Shown: positions 26,878-37,186 of the stretch, in pieces
How the letters are laid out: every line of letters starts with the position of its first letter
Position numbering within the stretch: position 1 is the first letter of the stretch
NCBI GenBank assembly: GCA_965214295.1
Contig: OZ243944.1
Location: forward strand, 248,001 to 312,000
From: JAJDUF01 sp965214295
GTDB taxonomy: Bacteria; Chloroflexota; UBA11872; UBA12225; JAJDUF01
Reading direction: 5' to 3'
Length of the DNA: 64,000 nt
Program-made: the position numbers and the translations under genes
The notes under the pieces: model-generated
The model's database searches: none
The model's input: the letters and a program-made list of their open reading frames with translations, nothing else
What the model was told of the DNA's origin: nothing

Positions 26878-27585
26878 CTAACCCTCCTCGGCCGCACCAT
26901 CCCCAGCGAACCGGTCGGCCCGGTGATAGGCCGTGGCCAAGCGGCTCAACGCACGGCTCAACCGCGTGCGCGCGGCGCCATGCGAGATGCCTAACGCCTC
27001 CGCCAGCTCTAGTCCGTGCAGCCGGTAAACAAACCGCAACGTCAGCACGCGCCGGTCGGCAGCATTCACGAGATCAAGTAGCTCCAGCAGCCCTTGCCGG
27101 TCGGTCGTTGCCAGGTCGCTGACGCGCTCCAGCAGGGTGTTGGGAGCTTGCTCCGCCCCCGGAGAAGAACCACCGCTATCGGCAACGAGATACTGCCGCT
27201 CACGTAGCTCCCGCCGCCGCCGCTCCTGGAGCACCTTGATGGCAAACCCGAGCACCCAAGCGTGAGCCGAGCGCTGTGGATCATACGCCGCCGCCCGCTT
27301 CAGGACCCGCGCGATGGCCTCTTGGAGCACGTCCTCTGCGGTAGTGCGGAGCGCCTCATGGTTGAGCGGACGACCTTGCCGCACGAGGAAGCGCCACACG
27401 AGCAGCTCCACCGCGCGCTGGAGACCCACAAAGTCTCGCTCGATAGCCGCACCCAAGACGGCACCCGACGACGCACCGGAGTCGCCCGATCCGCTGGCTA
27501 TAGACGGCGTAGCTCCGGCGCCATCATCAGCAGTCACCGAAACAGCCACCGGCCCACCGGGCGCCATCTCCCGTGTCACGCGCAT
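26878..27585 (-). CDS. ECF-type RNA polymerase sigma factor
   Basis: Sigma-70 family, ECF subgroup, 235 residues. Region 2 is the EDVLQEAIARVLKRAAAYDP and AHAWVLGFAIKVLQERRRRE part; region 4 is ADRRVLTLRFVYRLHGLELAE followed by the helix-turn-helix LGISHGAARTRLSRALSRL. The first 45 residues are low-complexity. First gene of a four-gene operon (sigma, anti-sigma-like, ABC ATPase, ABC permease), so it likely controls its own transporter. An internal ATG at codon 7 is an alternative start. Confidence 0.85.
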   Translation of the reverse strand: MRVTREMAPGGPVAVSVTADDGAGATPSIASGSGDSGASSGAVLGAAIERDFVGLQRAVELLVWRFLVRQGRPLNHEALRTTAEDVLQEAIARVLKRAAAYDPQRSAHAWVLGFAIKVLQERRRRELRERQYLVADSGGSSPGAEQAPNTLLERVSDLATTDRQGLLELLDLVNAADRRVLTLRFVYRLHGLELAEALGISHGAARTRLSRALSRLATAYHRADRFAGDGAAEEG

Positions 27586-27715
27586 CTCCGAAACCCCGCC
27601 AGACCCTCACAGCCGAGGCCGCCAACTTCTCCTGGCTCCATAGAACTACTTGGCCGAGAAGTCCGGAGGTGTTACAGGGACTCGTCATCTCGACGATCTG
27701 CCCCCGAGACCGCAC

Positions 27716-30628
27716 CTAATCCGAGACCACCAGGCTCGCCACCGCTGGCGTAGCGGGCGAGACCCCATCCGGCCGCTGCACCAGCCGTGCCCGCAGCTCG
27801 TATCGGCCCACCTCACGCGGAGCCACGATCTCCACCGCCATCATGGCCGTCCCGCCGGCCGGCAGGTCGTCCGTCAGCAGCGCCTCCCCGACCAGTGTCC
27901 AGGGTGCCTCCGGCGCGCGGCGCGTCTCGACCGCTACGCCCACCGGATAGGCCGGGCTACTGCACGTCCCATACCACCGCTGCATACTCCCGTTGGTCAC
28001 CTCTAGCTGGACCATGGTCGTCTCGCCCGGCGCCAGCGGCCCAGCCACTCCGTCCCCAAAGCGCAGCGCGCCCTGCAACTCGGCCGCGGCCAGGGGATGC
28101 GGAATGGTCAGCGGCACCAGCGGGGCATCGGTCGCCGCTGCGGCGGTAGCCACAACGAACAAGCCCCGCCAGCGCACCGGACACTCGCCGGGCTGCACCT
28201 GGAGCAGCACCGGTCGCAGGCGCGTGGAGTCGAGTACCGCCATCGCCGCTTCACCCTTGAGCGCGAGCGAGTTCCCCACCCAGACGTACTGGATCCCGTG
28301 CCGGTCCAGCGTCTCCGCGTGCAGCCACTTGCGGATCGCGGCTTGGTCGTCGGCCGGTAGCTCGATAGACTGCAGCGCAGCGTGGGGGGCCACGCTTGCC
28401 GCCATAAACATGGCCACTTCCCGCTGTATGACAGCAACGCGAGCGTCTGGTGCCGCGTAGCTCGCCAACCAGTGCTCCGGCGTCAGCTCCGGCGTAGAGG
28501 CTACCTGGCTAGCCGGTAATGGGGCTGTATCAATCGGATACGTGTGGCTCCGACCGTCGCGGAAATGGAGCGTCACCTCGCGGAAGGATGGTGTGTCAAG
28601 CGACTCGTTCGTCGCGGCGGCAAGGAGCAGCAGATGGTCGCCGCGAAGCAGCTGCGGGGGCAAGGGCAACGGTGCAGCCCGCGGCGACAGTACTGCGCCA
28701 CCATTGAGATGAAAGACGAGCAGAGGGCCGTACCATCCCGTCGTATCCCAAATGGTACCGTCGGAACCCCTAAGCTCAACGAAGGTCACACGCTGGCCAT
28801 CCACCTCCTGACCAAGCGCCAGCAGGACGGTATGATCGCGCTGGCCATCCGGCCGCTCATCCACCGTCCCCACCACGTCAACGGCCTGGTCGGCAGCGAG
28901 AAGCAAGACCGCGGTCCGTGGTGCCGGCCCCTCCTTCCCGTCATTCCCGGGTACGCGGGAATCCAACGCCAGCGTGCTGGCGCGTGCAGCATCGAGCACC
29001 GCACTCAGCGGTGGCCCGCTACCGCCGAGGGTTGGCAGGGGACGAACTACCGGCGAGCGTTGGGCGAAGGCACTGCGTCCTGCAGCCAGGGTCACCAGCA
29101 CGGCCACAGTGATGAGTAGCGCGGCCAGCGGTGGTAACTGGCCGCGGCGTATCGTGGGCCAAACCCCACCAGTGGCTCGTGGCCGGTGGTCCGTGGCCCG
29201 TACATCCTTGCCCCCTGTCCCCTGGCTACCGGCTACTGACCACTGGGCCAGCGCGGCGCGGAGCATGCCGAACAAACCGGCCGCCCCAGCCGCGGCGAGG
29301 AGGTAGATGGCCCAGGTCACCGGATAGCGGTACCGCACCACAACGCCGTTGATCGTGCCGGCAGACACAACGGTGATAGCCAGAATCACGGCTACGAGCA
29401 GGGCAGACCGGCCGTAATAACGAGTCCCCCCAAAGACCGCCAGGGTGACTAGCACCCAGGCGTAGGAGCCATACTGCAGCCGGCGTGTCGCCGCGTCAAA
29501 GACCTGTGCTGTGGCACGGTCGGCAGCAGCGTCATAGTCCGCCACACCCAACGCCGCTGCTCCACCGGCCAGCGCATACTCGCGCTGCGACCATCCTACA
29601 ACCTCAACTGCCCCTTCACTGGTAGTAAGATGCATTGCGAACTGTTGTAGTGTATGTCTGAGATACGCCCACGGGTCCGCCAGCACAAAGTCTCTGGCCA
29701 CGCGCGTCAGCAGCGGGTCAAGCTGTGCATTCGAAAGATGAAAGCGCTCCAGCACTCGCTCATAGGGACCTACCCAAGCCGATGTGGGGTGATGACTGAT
29801 CGTCGCCTTGACCCGGCCCAGCAAAGGGTCGCCACTACCTCGCTTCGCCAGCAGTCGATGCGGTGCCGCCTCGATGGGATTCAGCATACTTCGCTGGAAG
29901 GAAGCGGTCAGACCGAACTGGCCATGAGTGCGAGCATTCCATAGCATGACCGGCAGGAGAATCAACGCGGTGCCGGCTACCGCCATGCCGGTCAGTTGGA
30001 GGCGCTTACCAAAGGGAGCGGCCGCCGGGACGAGGAGCAGCACGAGCGGGAGCGGCAGTCCGACGGGCCGGACCAGCGTAGCCAGCCCCAGGAGAAGCCC
30101 AAATCCGGTCGCCGTCTGCCAGGGATAGCGCGCCACGCCGAGTACCAAGAGACCGATCGCACCGACCAACAATATGGTGAAGAGCGCCTCGGTCATGACG
30201 GCGTGCTCATACAGCGCCAGCTCCGCGTCCAGCACGGTCGCTAGCGCGGCAGCAAGACCGACCAGTGGCCCAAACAGGCGGCGGCCCAGGAAGTAGACAA
30301 GCACACCAGTGGCCAGCCCCAAGCCATGCTGGACGAAGGTCACGGCAGCGGTATCCAGATCCGCGACCCGCAGCACACTAGCCAGAAACACCGCATAGCC
30401 AGGAGGGTAGTGCAGGTCCGAGTCGAACGGCTGGCCGGCGAGAAGCTGGTTGGCGGCGTAGTGGTAGTAGCAGCAGCGACTATCGGTGGTGAAAAACGGC
30501 GCCAGCGCCAGCAGTGGCCACCGAACCGCGGCACCGGCACCGAGAATAATGAGCACGTGCAGCCAAAGCGCACCGCGAAACGCCCCAACCCGACCACTAT
30601 TCATTAGCAAGTTCAATCTGAATATCAT
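27716..30628 (-). CDS. ArnT/PMT-like membrane glycosyltransferase, array copy A
   Basis: GT-C fold membrane protein of 970 residues. The first part (to about residue 470) has many helices with the family first-loop motif FFTTDSRCCYYHYA, whose Asp is the presumed catalytic base, and ELALYEHAVMTEALF and LVRPVG further on. The rest is an extracytoplasmic region of about 480 residues ending in an Ig-like beta domain (TTMVQLEVTNGSMQRWYGTC ... RYELRARLVQ). Such proteins transfer sugars from polyprenyl-phosphate donors. Last of four tandem paralogues; its start overlaps the stop of copy B by four bases. A dispersed palindrome (28943-28962) is read in frame where the paralogues have a different sequence. 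Confidence 0.85.
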   Translation of the reverse strand: MIFRLNLLMNSGRVGAFRGALWLHVLIILGAGAAVRWPLLALAPFFTTDSRCCYYHYAANQLLAGQPFDSDLHYPPGYAVFLASVLRVADLDTAAVTFVQHGLGLATGVLVYFLGRRLFGPLVGLAAALATVLDAELALYEHAVMTEALFTILLVGAIGLLVLGVARYPWQTATGFGLLLGLATLVRPVGLPLPLVLLLVPAAAPFGKRLQLTGMAVAGTALILLPVMLWNARTHGQFGLTASFQRSMLNPIEAAPHRLLAKRGSGDPLLGRVKATISHHPTSAWVGPYERVLERFHLSNAQLDPLLTRVARDFVLADPWAYLRHTLQQFAMHLTTSEGAVEVVGWSQREYALAGGAAALGVADYDAAADRATAQVFDAATRRLQYGSYAWVLVTLAVFGGTRYYGRSALLVAVILAITVVSAGTINGVVVRYRYPVTWAIYLLAAAGAAGLFGMLRAALAQWSVAGSQGTGGKDVRATDHRPRATGGVWPTIRRGQLPPLAALLITVAVLVTLAAGRSAFAQRSPVVRPLPTLGGSGPPLSAVLDAARASTLALDSRVPGNDGKEGPAPRTAVLLLAADQAVDVVGTVDERPDGQRDHTVLLALGQEVDGQRVTFVELRGSDGTIWDTTGWYGPLLVFHLNGGAVLSPRAAPLPLPPQLLRGDHLLLLAAATNESLDTPSFREVTLHFRDGRSHTYPIDTAPLPASQVASTPELTPEHWLASYAAPDARVAVIQREVAMFMAASVAPHAALQSIELPADDQAAIRKWLHAETLDRHGIQYVWVGNSLALKGEAAMAVLDSTRLRPVLLQVQPGECPVRWRGLFVVATAAAATDAPLVPLTIPHPLAAAELQGALRFGDGVAGPLAPGETTMVQLEVTNGSMQRWYGTCSSPAYPVGVAVETRRAPEAPWTLVGEALLTDDLPAGGTAMMAVEIVAPREVGRYELRARLVQRPDGVSPATPAVASLVVSD
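28943..28962. repeat. Intragenic ATTCCCG..CGGGAAT palindrome in array copy A
   Basis: ATTCCCG (28943-28949) pairs with CGGGAAT (28956-28962) with a six-base loop. It belongs to the CATTCCCGC family and is translated near residues 556-562. Confidence 0.75.
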
Positions 30629-33132
30629 GCAACGGCTCTCCTTAGTTTAATTCGCACACCTAATAATTTGAAAAAAGCTCCTAGCGTGTCCATCACGGCG
30701 GCTGAACAACCTACGGAGGCCTCATTCGTCTCAGGGGCATCAAGTAACACGCCATGATGGAAAGCACGCGGTTGCCCGGCAGCGTCGCGGGGCTTGGCGC
30801 CGCTGATCCACTCGTCATAGCTGGCCGCGCCGTGGCCCAGCGAGCCGAAGCGATCAATCCACGCCCGGATATCGGCATTGTCTTCTCGGTCGCCGAGCGC
30901 TACCCCGCGATACGAACCGGTCGACCGCTCGCGCTGGGAAGGCTCCGGTGAGGATGGACACCCTTGCGCCGGCCAGTGCGCCGCCGGCGCGGCGTGTTGC
31001 GGGGAGATCATGAACGGTTCAGGCTCGACCGGATAGTTGAGCCTGATGCCATTGCCCAGGTGCAAGCGTAAGCTGCTGCACCAAGCGGGCACTACAGGTT
31101 GCTCTGGGACAGAGGCGAGCACGAGAAACCGGTCACCGGGGCGCAGTTCCAGCGCCTGGCTCCGGGGATCCGTGTGCTGAGAAACATACTCGCCATCATC
31201 CACCCTGATGACGAGCAACGGCTCGAACCAGCCGGTAGTGTCCCAGATCAGCTTGTTCGCGCTCCCCAGCTCAACAAACTGGAGCACTTGCCCCTGTACC
31301 TCCGGGCCGACGGTCAGCAGCAAAGGATCATCGGGTTGACCATCCGGGACCAGACCGTCCGGGCCGATGAGGTCGAACGAGAGCGGGACCGGGAGGCCTA
31401 GCGCGACGAGGCGGGGTACCGGTTGCGCGGCCGGCAAATGCTCGGCGAGTCGGTCGAGTCGGGCACGCAACGGCGGCCCGCTACCGTCGAGTGTTGGCGG
31501 GGGTTGAATCGCCAGCGGACGAGCAGCGAAGGCATTGCGTCCCGCGGCCAGGCCTGCCAGCACGACCACAGTGACGAGCAGCGTGCCAAGCAACGGTAGC
31601 TGGCCGCGGCGTATCGTGGGCCAAATCCCACCAGTAGCTCGTGGCCGGTGGTCCATGGCCCGTGCTTCCTTGACCCTTGACCACTGAGCCAGCGCGACGC
31701 GGAGCGTGCCGAACAGGCCGGCCACACCAGCCATGGCTAAGAGGTAGATGGACCACATCACCGGGTAGCGATACCGCACGACGACATCATTGATCGTGCC
31801 GGCAGACACAACGGTAATGGCCAGAATCACGACCACCAGCAAGGCCGACCGGCCGTAATAGCGGCTTCCCCCAAAGGCAGCCAGGGCCAGGAATACCCAG
31901 GCATAGGAGCCGAACTGCAGCCAGCGTGTCGCTGCGTCGAAGGTCTGCGCCTTAGCGCGGTTGGCCGCAGCGTCATAGTCCGCCACACCTAACGCCGCCG
32001 CTCCCCCGGCCAGCGCATGTTGGTGCTCTGACCAGGCCACCAGGCCGGTGGCTGTCGCGTCCCCGGTAGTAAGCATCACCGAGAGCCGTTGCAGCATCTG
32101 TCCGAGATATCCCCACGGGTCCGCCAGCACAAAGTCGCTGGCCACGCGCGTCAGCAGCGGGTCAAGCTGCGCGTTCGACAGGTGAAAGCGCGCCTGCACC
32201 CGCCCATACGGCCCTCCCCAAGCCGATGTGGGATGATACCCGATCGTTGCCTTGATTTGCCCAAGCAACGGGTCTCCACCACCACGATCCCGCAGCAGCC
32301 GGTCCGGCGCTATCTCGATGGCATACAGCATATTCCGTTGGAGGGAAGCGGTCAGTCCGAACCGGCCATAGGCGCAAGCATTCTACAGCATGACCGGCAG
32401 CAGGAACGCCACCATACTGGCTACCGCTATACCGGTCAGCCGGAGGCGCTTACCGACAGAGATGGCTGCCGGGACGAAGAGCAGCACGAGTGGGAGCGAC
32501 TGTCCGACGGGCCGGACGAGTGTGGCCAGGCCCAGGAGAAAGCCGCATCCGGCCGCCGTCGGCCAGGGATAGCGCGCCACACCAAGCACCAAGAGGGCGA
32601 TAGCACCGACCAACAAGCCGGTGAAGAGCGCCTCGGCCATGACGGCGTGCTCATATAGCGCCAACTCCGCGTCCAGCACGGTCACCAGCGCGGCAGCGAG
32701 GCCGACCAGTGGCCCAAACAGGCGGCGACCCAGGAAGTAGACAAGCACACCAGTAGCCAGCCCCAGTCCATGCTGGACGAAGGTCACGGCAGCAGTATCC
32801 AGATCCGCGACCCGCAGCACACTAGCCAGAAACACCGCGTAGCCAGGAGGGTAGTGCAGGTCCGAGTCGAAGGGTTGGCCGGCGAGGAGCTGGTGGACAG
32901 CATAGTGGTAGTAACAGCAGCGACTATCGGTCGTGAACAAGGGCGCCAACGCTAACAGCGGCCAGCGCACAGCCGCACCGGCACCGAGAATAATAAGCAC
33001 ATGCAGCCATGCCGCACGGCCAAACGCCCCAGAGAGGCGACGCCAGTTGAGCCAACTGAGCCGACTGCGAAGCTGCATACGCTGTTCGTTCTTGCGCCGT
33101 CGTATCTGTTTATCCACCAGGTATGCACACAA
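30625..33132 (-). pseudogene. ArnT/PMT-like glycosyltransferase, array copy B, interrupted by a TAG
   Basis: One reading frame of 836 codons broken by a single amber codon at 32383-32385. The N-terminal 249 residues end in LLPVML; the same frame resumes with NACAYGRFGLTASLQRNML. Copy A has LLPVMLWNARTHGQFGLT at this place, so a conserved Trp codon TGG has become TAG. The first 90 residues are identical to copy C. The C-terminal end lacks the Ig-like domain of the other copies and finishes in an unrelated AT-rich tail. A downstream start at 32331 could make only a fragment without the catalytic loop. Inactive unless the stop is read through. Confidence 0.8.
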
Positions 33133-34208
33133 GGATAGCGTCTGCGATGGTCCACTGAGCCACCACGTTAACCACCACTCCCCGCCTCGACTACCAGGCT
33201 CGCCACCGCTGGCGTAGTAGGCGAGACCCGATCCGGCCGCTGCACCAGCCGCACCCGCAGCTCGTACCGGCCCACCTCACGCGGGGCCGTGATCTTCACG
33301 CCTACTCGGGCCGTCCCGCCGGCTGGCAGGTCGTCAGTCAGCAGCTTCTCCCCCACTAGCATCCATGAAGCCTCCGGTCTGCGCCGCCCCTCGACCGCTA
33401 CGCCCACCGGATAGGTCGTGCTACTGCACGTCCCATACCACCGCTGCGTACTTCCGTTGGTCACCTCTAGCTGGACCGTCGTTGCCTCGCCCGGTGCCAG
33501 CGCCCCCACAGCCGCAGAACTGAAGCGAATCATGCCCTGCAACTCGGCCGCGGCCAGGGGATGTGGGACCGTCAGCGGCACCAGCGGGGCATCGGTCGCC
33601 GCCGCGGCGGTAGCCACGACGAACAAGCCCCGCCAGCGCACCGGACACTCGCCGGGCTGCACCTGGAGCAGCACCGGTCGCAGGCGGGTGGGGTCGAGCA
33701 CCGCCGCCGCCGCTTCACCCTTGAGCGCGAGCGAGTTCCCCACCCAGACGTACTGGATCCCGTGCCGGTCCAGCGTCGCCGCGTGCAGCCACTTGCGGAT
33801 CGCGGCTTGGTCGTCGGGGGAAACGGCGACGGGCTGAGTCCCAGCCGAGAAGGCGTTAGCTGCTTCCACTACCCGCACCTCCTCCCGCTGCACAATCGCC
33901 ACCCGGGCAGACGCGGCAGCGTGCTGCGCCAGCCAATCTTGCGGCGCTGGCGTAGTGTCTCGCCGCGGAACCACGAGCGGTTCGGCTTCGACCGGGTAAC
34001 TCAACACGATGCCGCTGTCCAGGTGCAAGCGCAGCACCCCGAGGTGATCGGGTATCACCGGTTGCTCTTGAGCAGCGGCGAGCACCAGCAGCCGGTCGCC
34101 AATCTGCAGCTTCAGCGCCTTGCTCCGGGGATCCGTGTGCTGCGAGAGGTACTCGCCGTCCTCTACTCTGATGATGAGCAACGGTTGGTACCAGCCGGTC
34201 GTGTCCCA
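32863..34208. repeat. Long direct repeat, copy 1 (1346 bp)
   Basis: Matches 35841-37186 at a constant offset of 2978 bases. In the parts I aligned by eye there is one difference (34175 T versus 37153 C). It covers the C-terminal 346 codons of copy C, the 35-base gap and the first 90 codons of copy B. Confidence 0.9.
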
Positions 34209-36110
34209 GTGAGGCCTGCTTGCGCTCCCCAGCTCAACGAACTTGAGCACCTGACCCGGCACCTCATGGCCCAAAGTCAGCAGCAAAGGAGCATCAGCCT
34301 GACCATCCGGGGTCAAGCCGTCCGGGCCGACGAGGTCGAACGAGAGTTGGGCCGGTAGTCCCAGCGCAACGAGTCGGGATATTGGTTGTGCGGCCGGCAA
34401 GCGCCAGTCGAGACGGTCAAGCCGCTCGCTCAACAGTGATCCGCTAATGGCGAGTGTGGACACCATTGGCACCTCCGGCGAGCGGTGAGCGAAGGCACCG
34501 CGCCCCGCGACCAGGGCAAACCCCAGCACGGCGAGCGAGCTAACGAGTACGGCGAATGCGATCGGTAACTGACCGCCTTTGAAACCGTCCCAGCCTCGCC
34601 CGACGAGTAGAGTACGCCACCGTAGAGTACGGGCCGCCCAGGCAGTCTTCATTTCCGAAACAAGCAAGCCCACGCCAACCGCTGCCAGTAAGTAGACTAC
34701 CCAGATGACAGGATACCGGTACCGGGTTTCAAGGCCTGCACTACCTGCCGCTGGCAGAAGCACAAGACTCAGGCTGGCAACAAGGAGGACCGCTCGGCCC
34801 GGGTATCGACTTAGAGCAAGAACAGCGAGTACTACCAATGCACCGGCGTAAGGGCCGTACCGTAACCAGGAAGTTGCCTGATCGTAGGCTTGTGCCTGTT
34901 CCTGATCGCGACGTAGATCATAGTCACGTATCCCGAGCCGGTCCGGACCACCAGCCACCTCGATTTCTGCCCATGTCCAGCCGACCAGTCCGGCGGCAGA
35001 TGCGTAACCCTGCGGTGCGGCAAGCAGCAGCATAGCACGGCGAATGGTTTCTATAGTGTTGCCTACTGGATCAGCAAGAATATAGTCAATCGCAACTCGT
35101 TGCAGATACCGATCCAACTCAATAGTTGTGAAATCGAAGCGATACTCCAATCTACCCCATATTGATCCGCCGGGGCCTTCAGGATGATTGACTATCGTCG
35201 CTTTAATCTGGCCTAGAAGTGGATCACCAGTACCCCGATCTTGCAGCAGACGATGGAGTGATGATTCGCTTGCAACCCCCACAAGGTCATCTCCTATTCT
35301 AACAAGCATATTTCTTTGCATAGATGATGTAAGTGCAAAAACACCGTATTGATTCTTATTCCAGACCATTACCGGTAGTAAGATAACAGACAATCCCGCC
35401 AAAGCCGCAAGCGTAACCTTCGCTCGCCCTCCTAACGCTCCCCTTTGCGGAGCTACAACTACAACGGTTGCGAACATAAGCCCTGCTGGTCGCACCATGA
35501 CCAGCAGCCCGGCCACTACGCCAAAGAGGGCGGCGGCTCGCCAGTGGTATCGCTCAAGCCCAAGCACTAGAATACTAACCGCACTGACTATGAGGAAGGT
35601 GAAGAGCGTTTCCGGCATAATCTCGTGCTCATAGAGGACGAGTTCTACATCCAAGACTGTAGCCAGCGCAGCAAGCAGACCTACAAGCGGATGGAAGAGG
35701 CGTCTGCCATTGGCATAGACAAGCAGGCCGGTGGCCAAGCCGAGAGCGTGCTGAATGAGCACGACAGCAAACGTATGGGTGCCAGTGACGCCCAGTATTG
35801 CCGCCAGGAAGGCAGCGTAACCAGGAAGATGCAGCATATTCGAGTCGAAGGGTTGGCCGGCGAGGAGCTGGTGGACAGCATAGTGGTAGTAACAGCAGCG
35901 ACTATCGGTCGTGAACAAGGGCGCCAACGCTAACAGCGGCCAGCGCACAGCCGCACCGGCACCGAGAATAATAAGCACATGCAGCCATGCCGCACGGCCA
36001 AACGCCCCAGAGAGGCGACGCCAGTTGAGCCAACTGAGCCGACTGCGAAGCTGCATACGCTGTTCGTTCTTGCGCCGTCGTATCTGTTTATCCACCAGGT
36101 ATGCACACAA
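33168..36110 (-). CDS. ArnT/PMT-like membrane glycosyltransferase, array copy C
   Basis: Protein of 980 residues of the same GT-C plus Ig-like build as copy A. Residues 1-90 equal copy B and the last 346 equal copy D. The middle (about codons 91-630) is its own and, over roughly 34650-35840, visibly richer in A and T than the rest of the array. The catalytic-loop Asp is Asp69 in LFTTDSRCCYYHYA. The extracytoplasmic part has the blocks FSFDLVGPDGLTPDGQ and RWYGTCSSTTYPVGV. An internal ATG at codon 19 is an alternative start. Transcribed after copy D with a 35-base gap. The substrate is unknown, and the four copies may differ in donor or acceptor. Confidence 0.85.
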   Translation of the reverse strand: MCAYLVDKQIRRRKNEQRMQLRSRLSWLNWRRLSGAFGRAAWLHVLIILGAGAAVRWPLLALAPLFTTDSRCCYYHYAVHQLLAGQPFDSNMLHLPGYAAFLAAILGVTGTHTFAVVLIQHALGLATGLLVYANGRRLFHPLVGLLAALATVLDVELVLYEHEIMPETLFTFLIVSAVSILVLGLERYHWRAAALFGVVAGLLVMVRPAGLMFATVVVVAPQRGALGGRAKVTLAALAGLSVILLPVMVWNKNQYGVFALTSSMQRNMLVRIGDDLVGVASESSLHRLLQDRGTGDPLLGQIKATIVNHPEGPGGSIWGRLEYRFDFTTIELDRYLQRVAIDYILADPVGNTIETIRRAMLLLAAPQGYASAAGLVGWTWAEIEVAGGPDRLGIRDYDLRRDQEQAQAYDQATSWLRYGPYAGALVVLAVLALSRYPGRAVLLVASLSLVLLPAAGSAGLETRYRYPVIWVVYLLAAVGVGLLVSEMKTAWAARTLRWRTLLVGRGWDGFKGGQLPIAFAVLVSSLAVLGFALVAGRGAFAHRSPEVPMVSTLAISGSLLSERLDRLDWRLPAAQPISRLVALGLPAQLSFDLVGPDGLTPDGQADAPLLLTLGHEVPGQVLKFVELGSASRPHWDTTGWYQPLLIIRVEDGEYLSQHTDPRSKALKLQIGDRLLVLAAAQEQPVIPDHLGVLRLHLDSGIVLSYPVEAEPLVVPRRDTTPAPQDWLAQHAAASARVAIVQREEVRVVEAANAFSAGTQPVAVSPDDQAAIRKWLHAATLDRHGIQYVWVGNSLALKGEAAAAVLDPTRLRPVLLQVQPGECPVRWRGLFVVATAAAATDAPLVPLTVPHPLAAAELQGMIRFSSAAVGALAPGEATTVQLEVTNGSTQRWYGTCSSTTYPVGVAVEGRRRPEASWMLVGEKLLTDDLPAGGTARVGVKITAPREVGRYELRVRLVQRPDRVSPTTPAVASLVVEAGSGG

Positions 36111-37186
36111 GGATAGCGTCTGCGATGGTCCACTGAGCCACCACGTTAACCACCACTCCCCGCCTCGACTACCAGGCTCGCCACCGCTGGCGTAGTAGGC
36201 GAGACCCGATCCGGCCGCTGCACCAGCCGCACCCGCAGCTCGTACCGGCCCACCTCACGCGGGGCCGTGATCTTCACGCCTACTCGGGCCGTCCCGCCGG
36301 CTGGCAGGTCGTCAGTCAGCAGCTTCTCCCCCACTAGCATCCATGAAGCCTCCGGTCTGCGCCGCCCCTCGACCGCTACGCCCACCGGATAGGTCGTGCT
36401 ACTGCACGTCCCATACCACCGCTGCGTACTTCCGTTGGTCACCTCTAGCTGGACCGTCGTTGCCTCGCCCGGTGCCAGCGCCCCCACAGCCGCAGAACTG
36501 AAGCGAATCATGCCCTGCAACTCGGCCGCGGCCAGGGGATGTGGGACCGTCAGCGGCACCAGCGGGGCATCGGTCGCCGCCGCGGCGGTAGCCACGACGA
36601 ACAAGCCCCGCCAGCGCACCGGACACTCGCCGGGCTGCACCTGGAGCAGCACCGGTCGCAGGCGGGTGGGGTCGAGCACCGCCGCCGCCGCTTCACCCTT
36701 GAGCGCGAGCGAGTTCCCCACCCAGACGTACTGGATCCCGTGCCGGTCCAGCGTCGCCGCGTGCAGCCACTTGCGGATCGCGGCTTGGTCGTCGGGGGAA
36801 ACGGCGACGGGCTGAGTCCCAGCCGAGAAGGCGTTAGCTGCTTCCACTACCCGCACCTCCTCCCGCTGCACAATCGCCACCCGGGCAGACGCGGCAGCGT
36901 GCTGCGCCAGCCAATCTTGCGGCGCTGGCGTAGTGTCTCGCCGCGGAACCACGAGCGGTTCGGCTTCGACCGGGTAACTCAACACGATGCCGCTGTCCAG
37001 GTGCAAGCGCAGCACCCCGAGGTGATCGGGTATCACCGGTTGCTCTTGAGCAGCGGCGAGCACCAGCAGCCGGTCGCCAATCTGCAGCTTCAGCGCCTTG
37101 CTCCGGGGATCCGTGTGCTGCGAGAGGTACTCGCCGTCCTCTACTCTGATGACGAGCAACGGTTGGTACCAGCCGGTCGTGTCCCA
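35841..37186. repeat. Long direct repeat, copy 2 (1346 bp)
   Basis: Second copy of 32863-34208. It covers the C-terminal 346 codons of copy D, the intergenic 35 bases and the first 90 codons of copy C. The boundaries are sharp at 35841, where the AT-richer part of copy C begins, and softer at 37186, where homology continues at lower identity. Confidence 0.9.
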
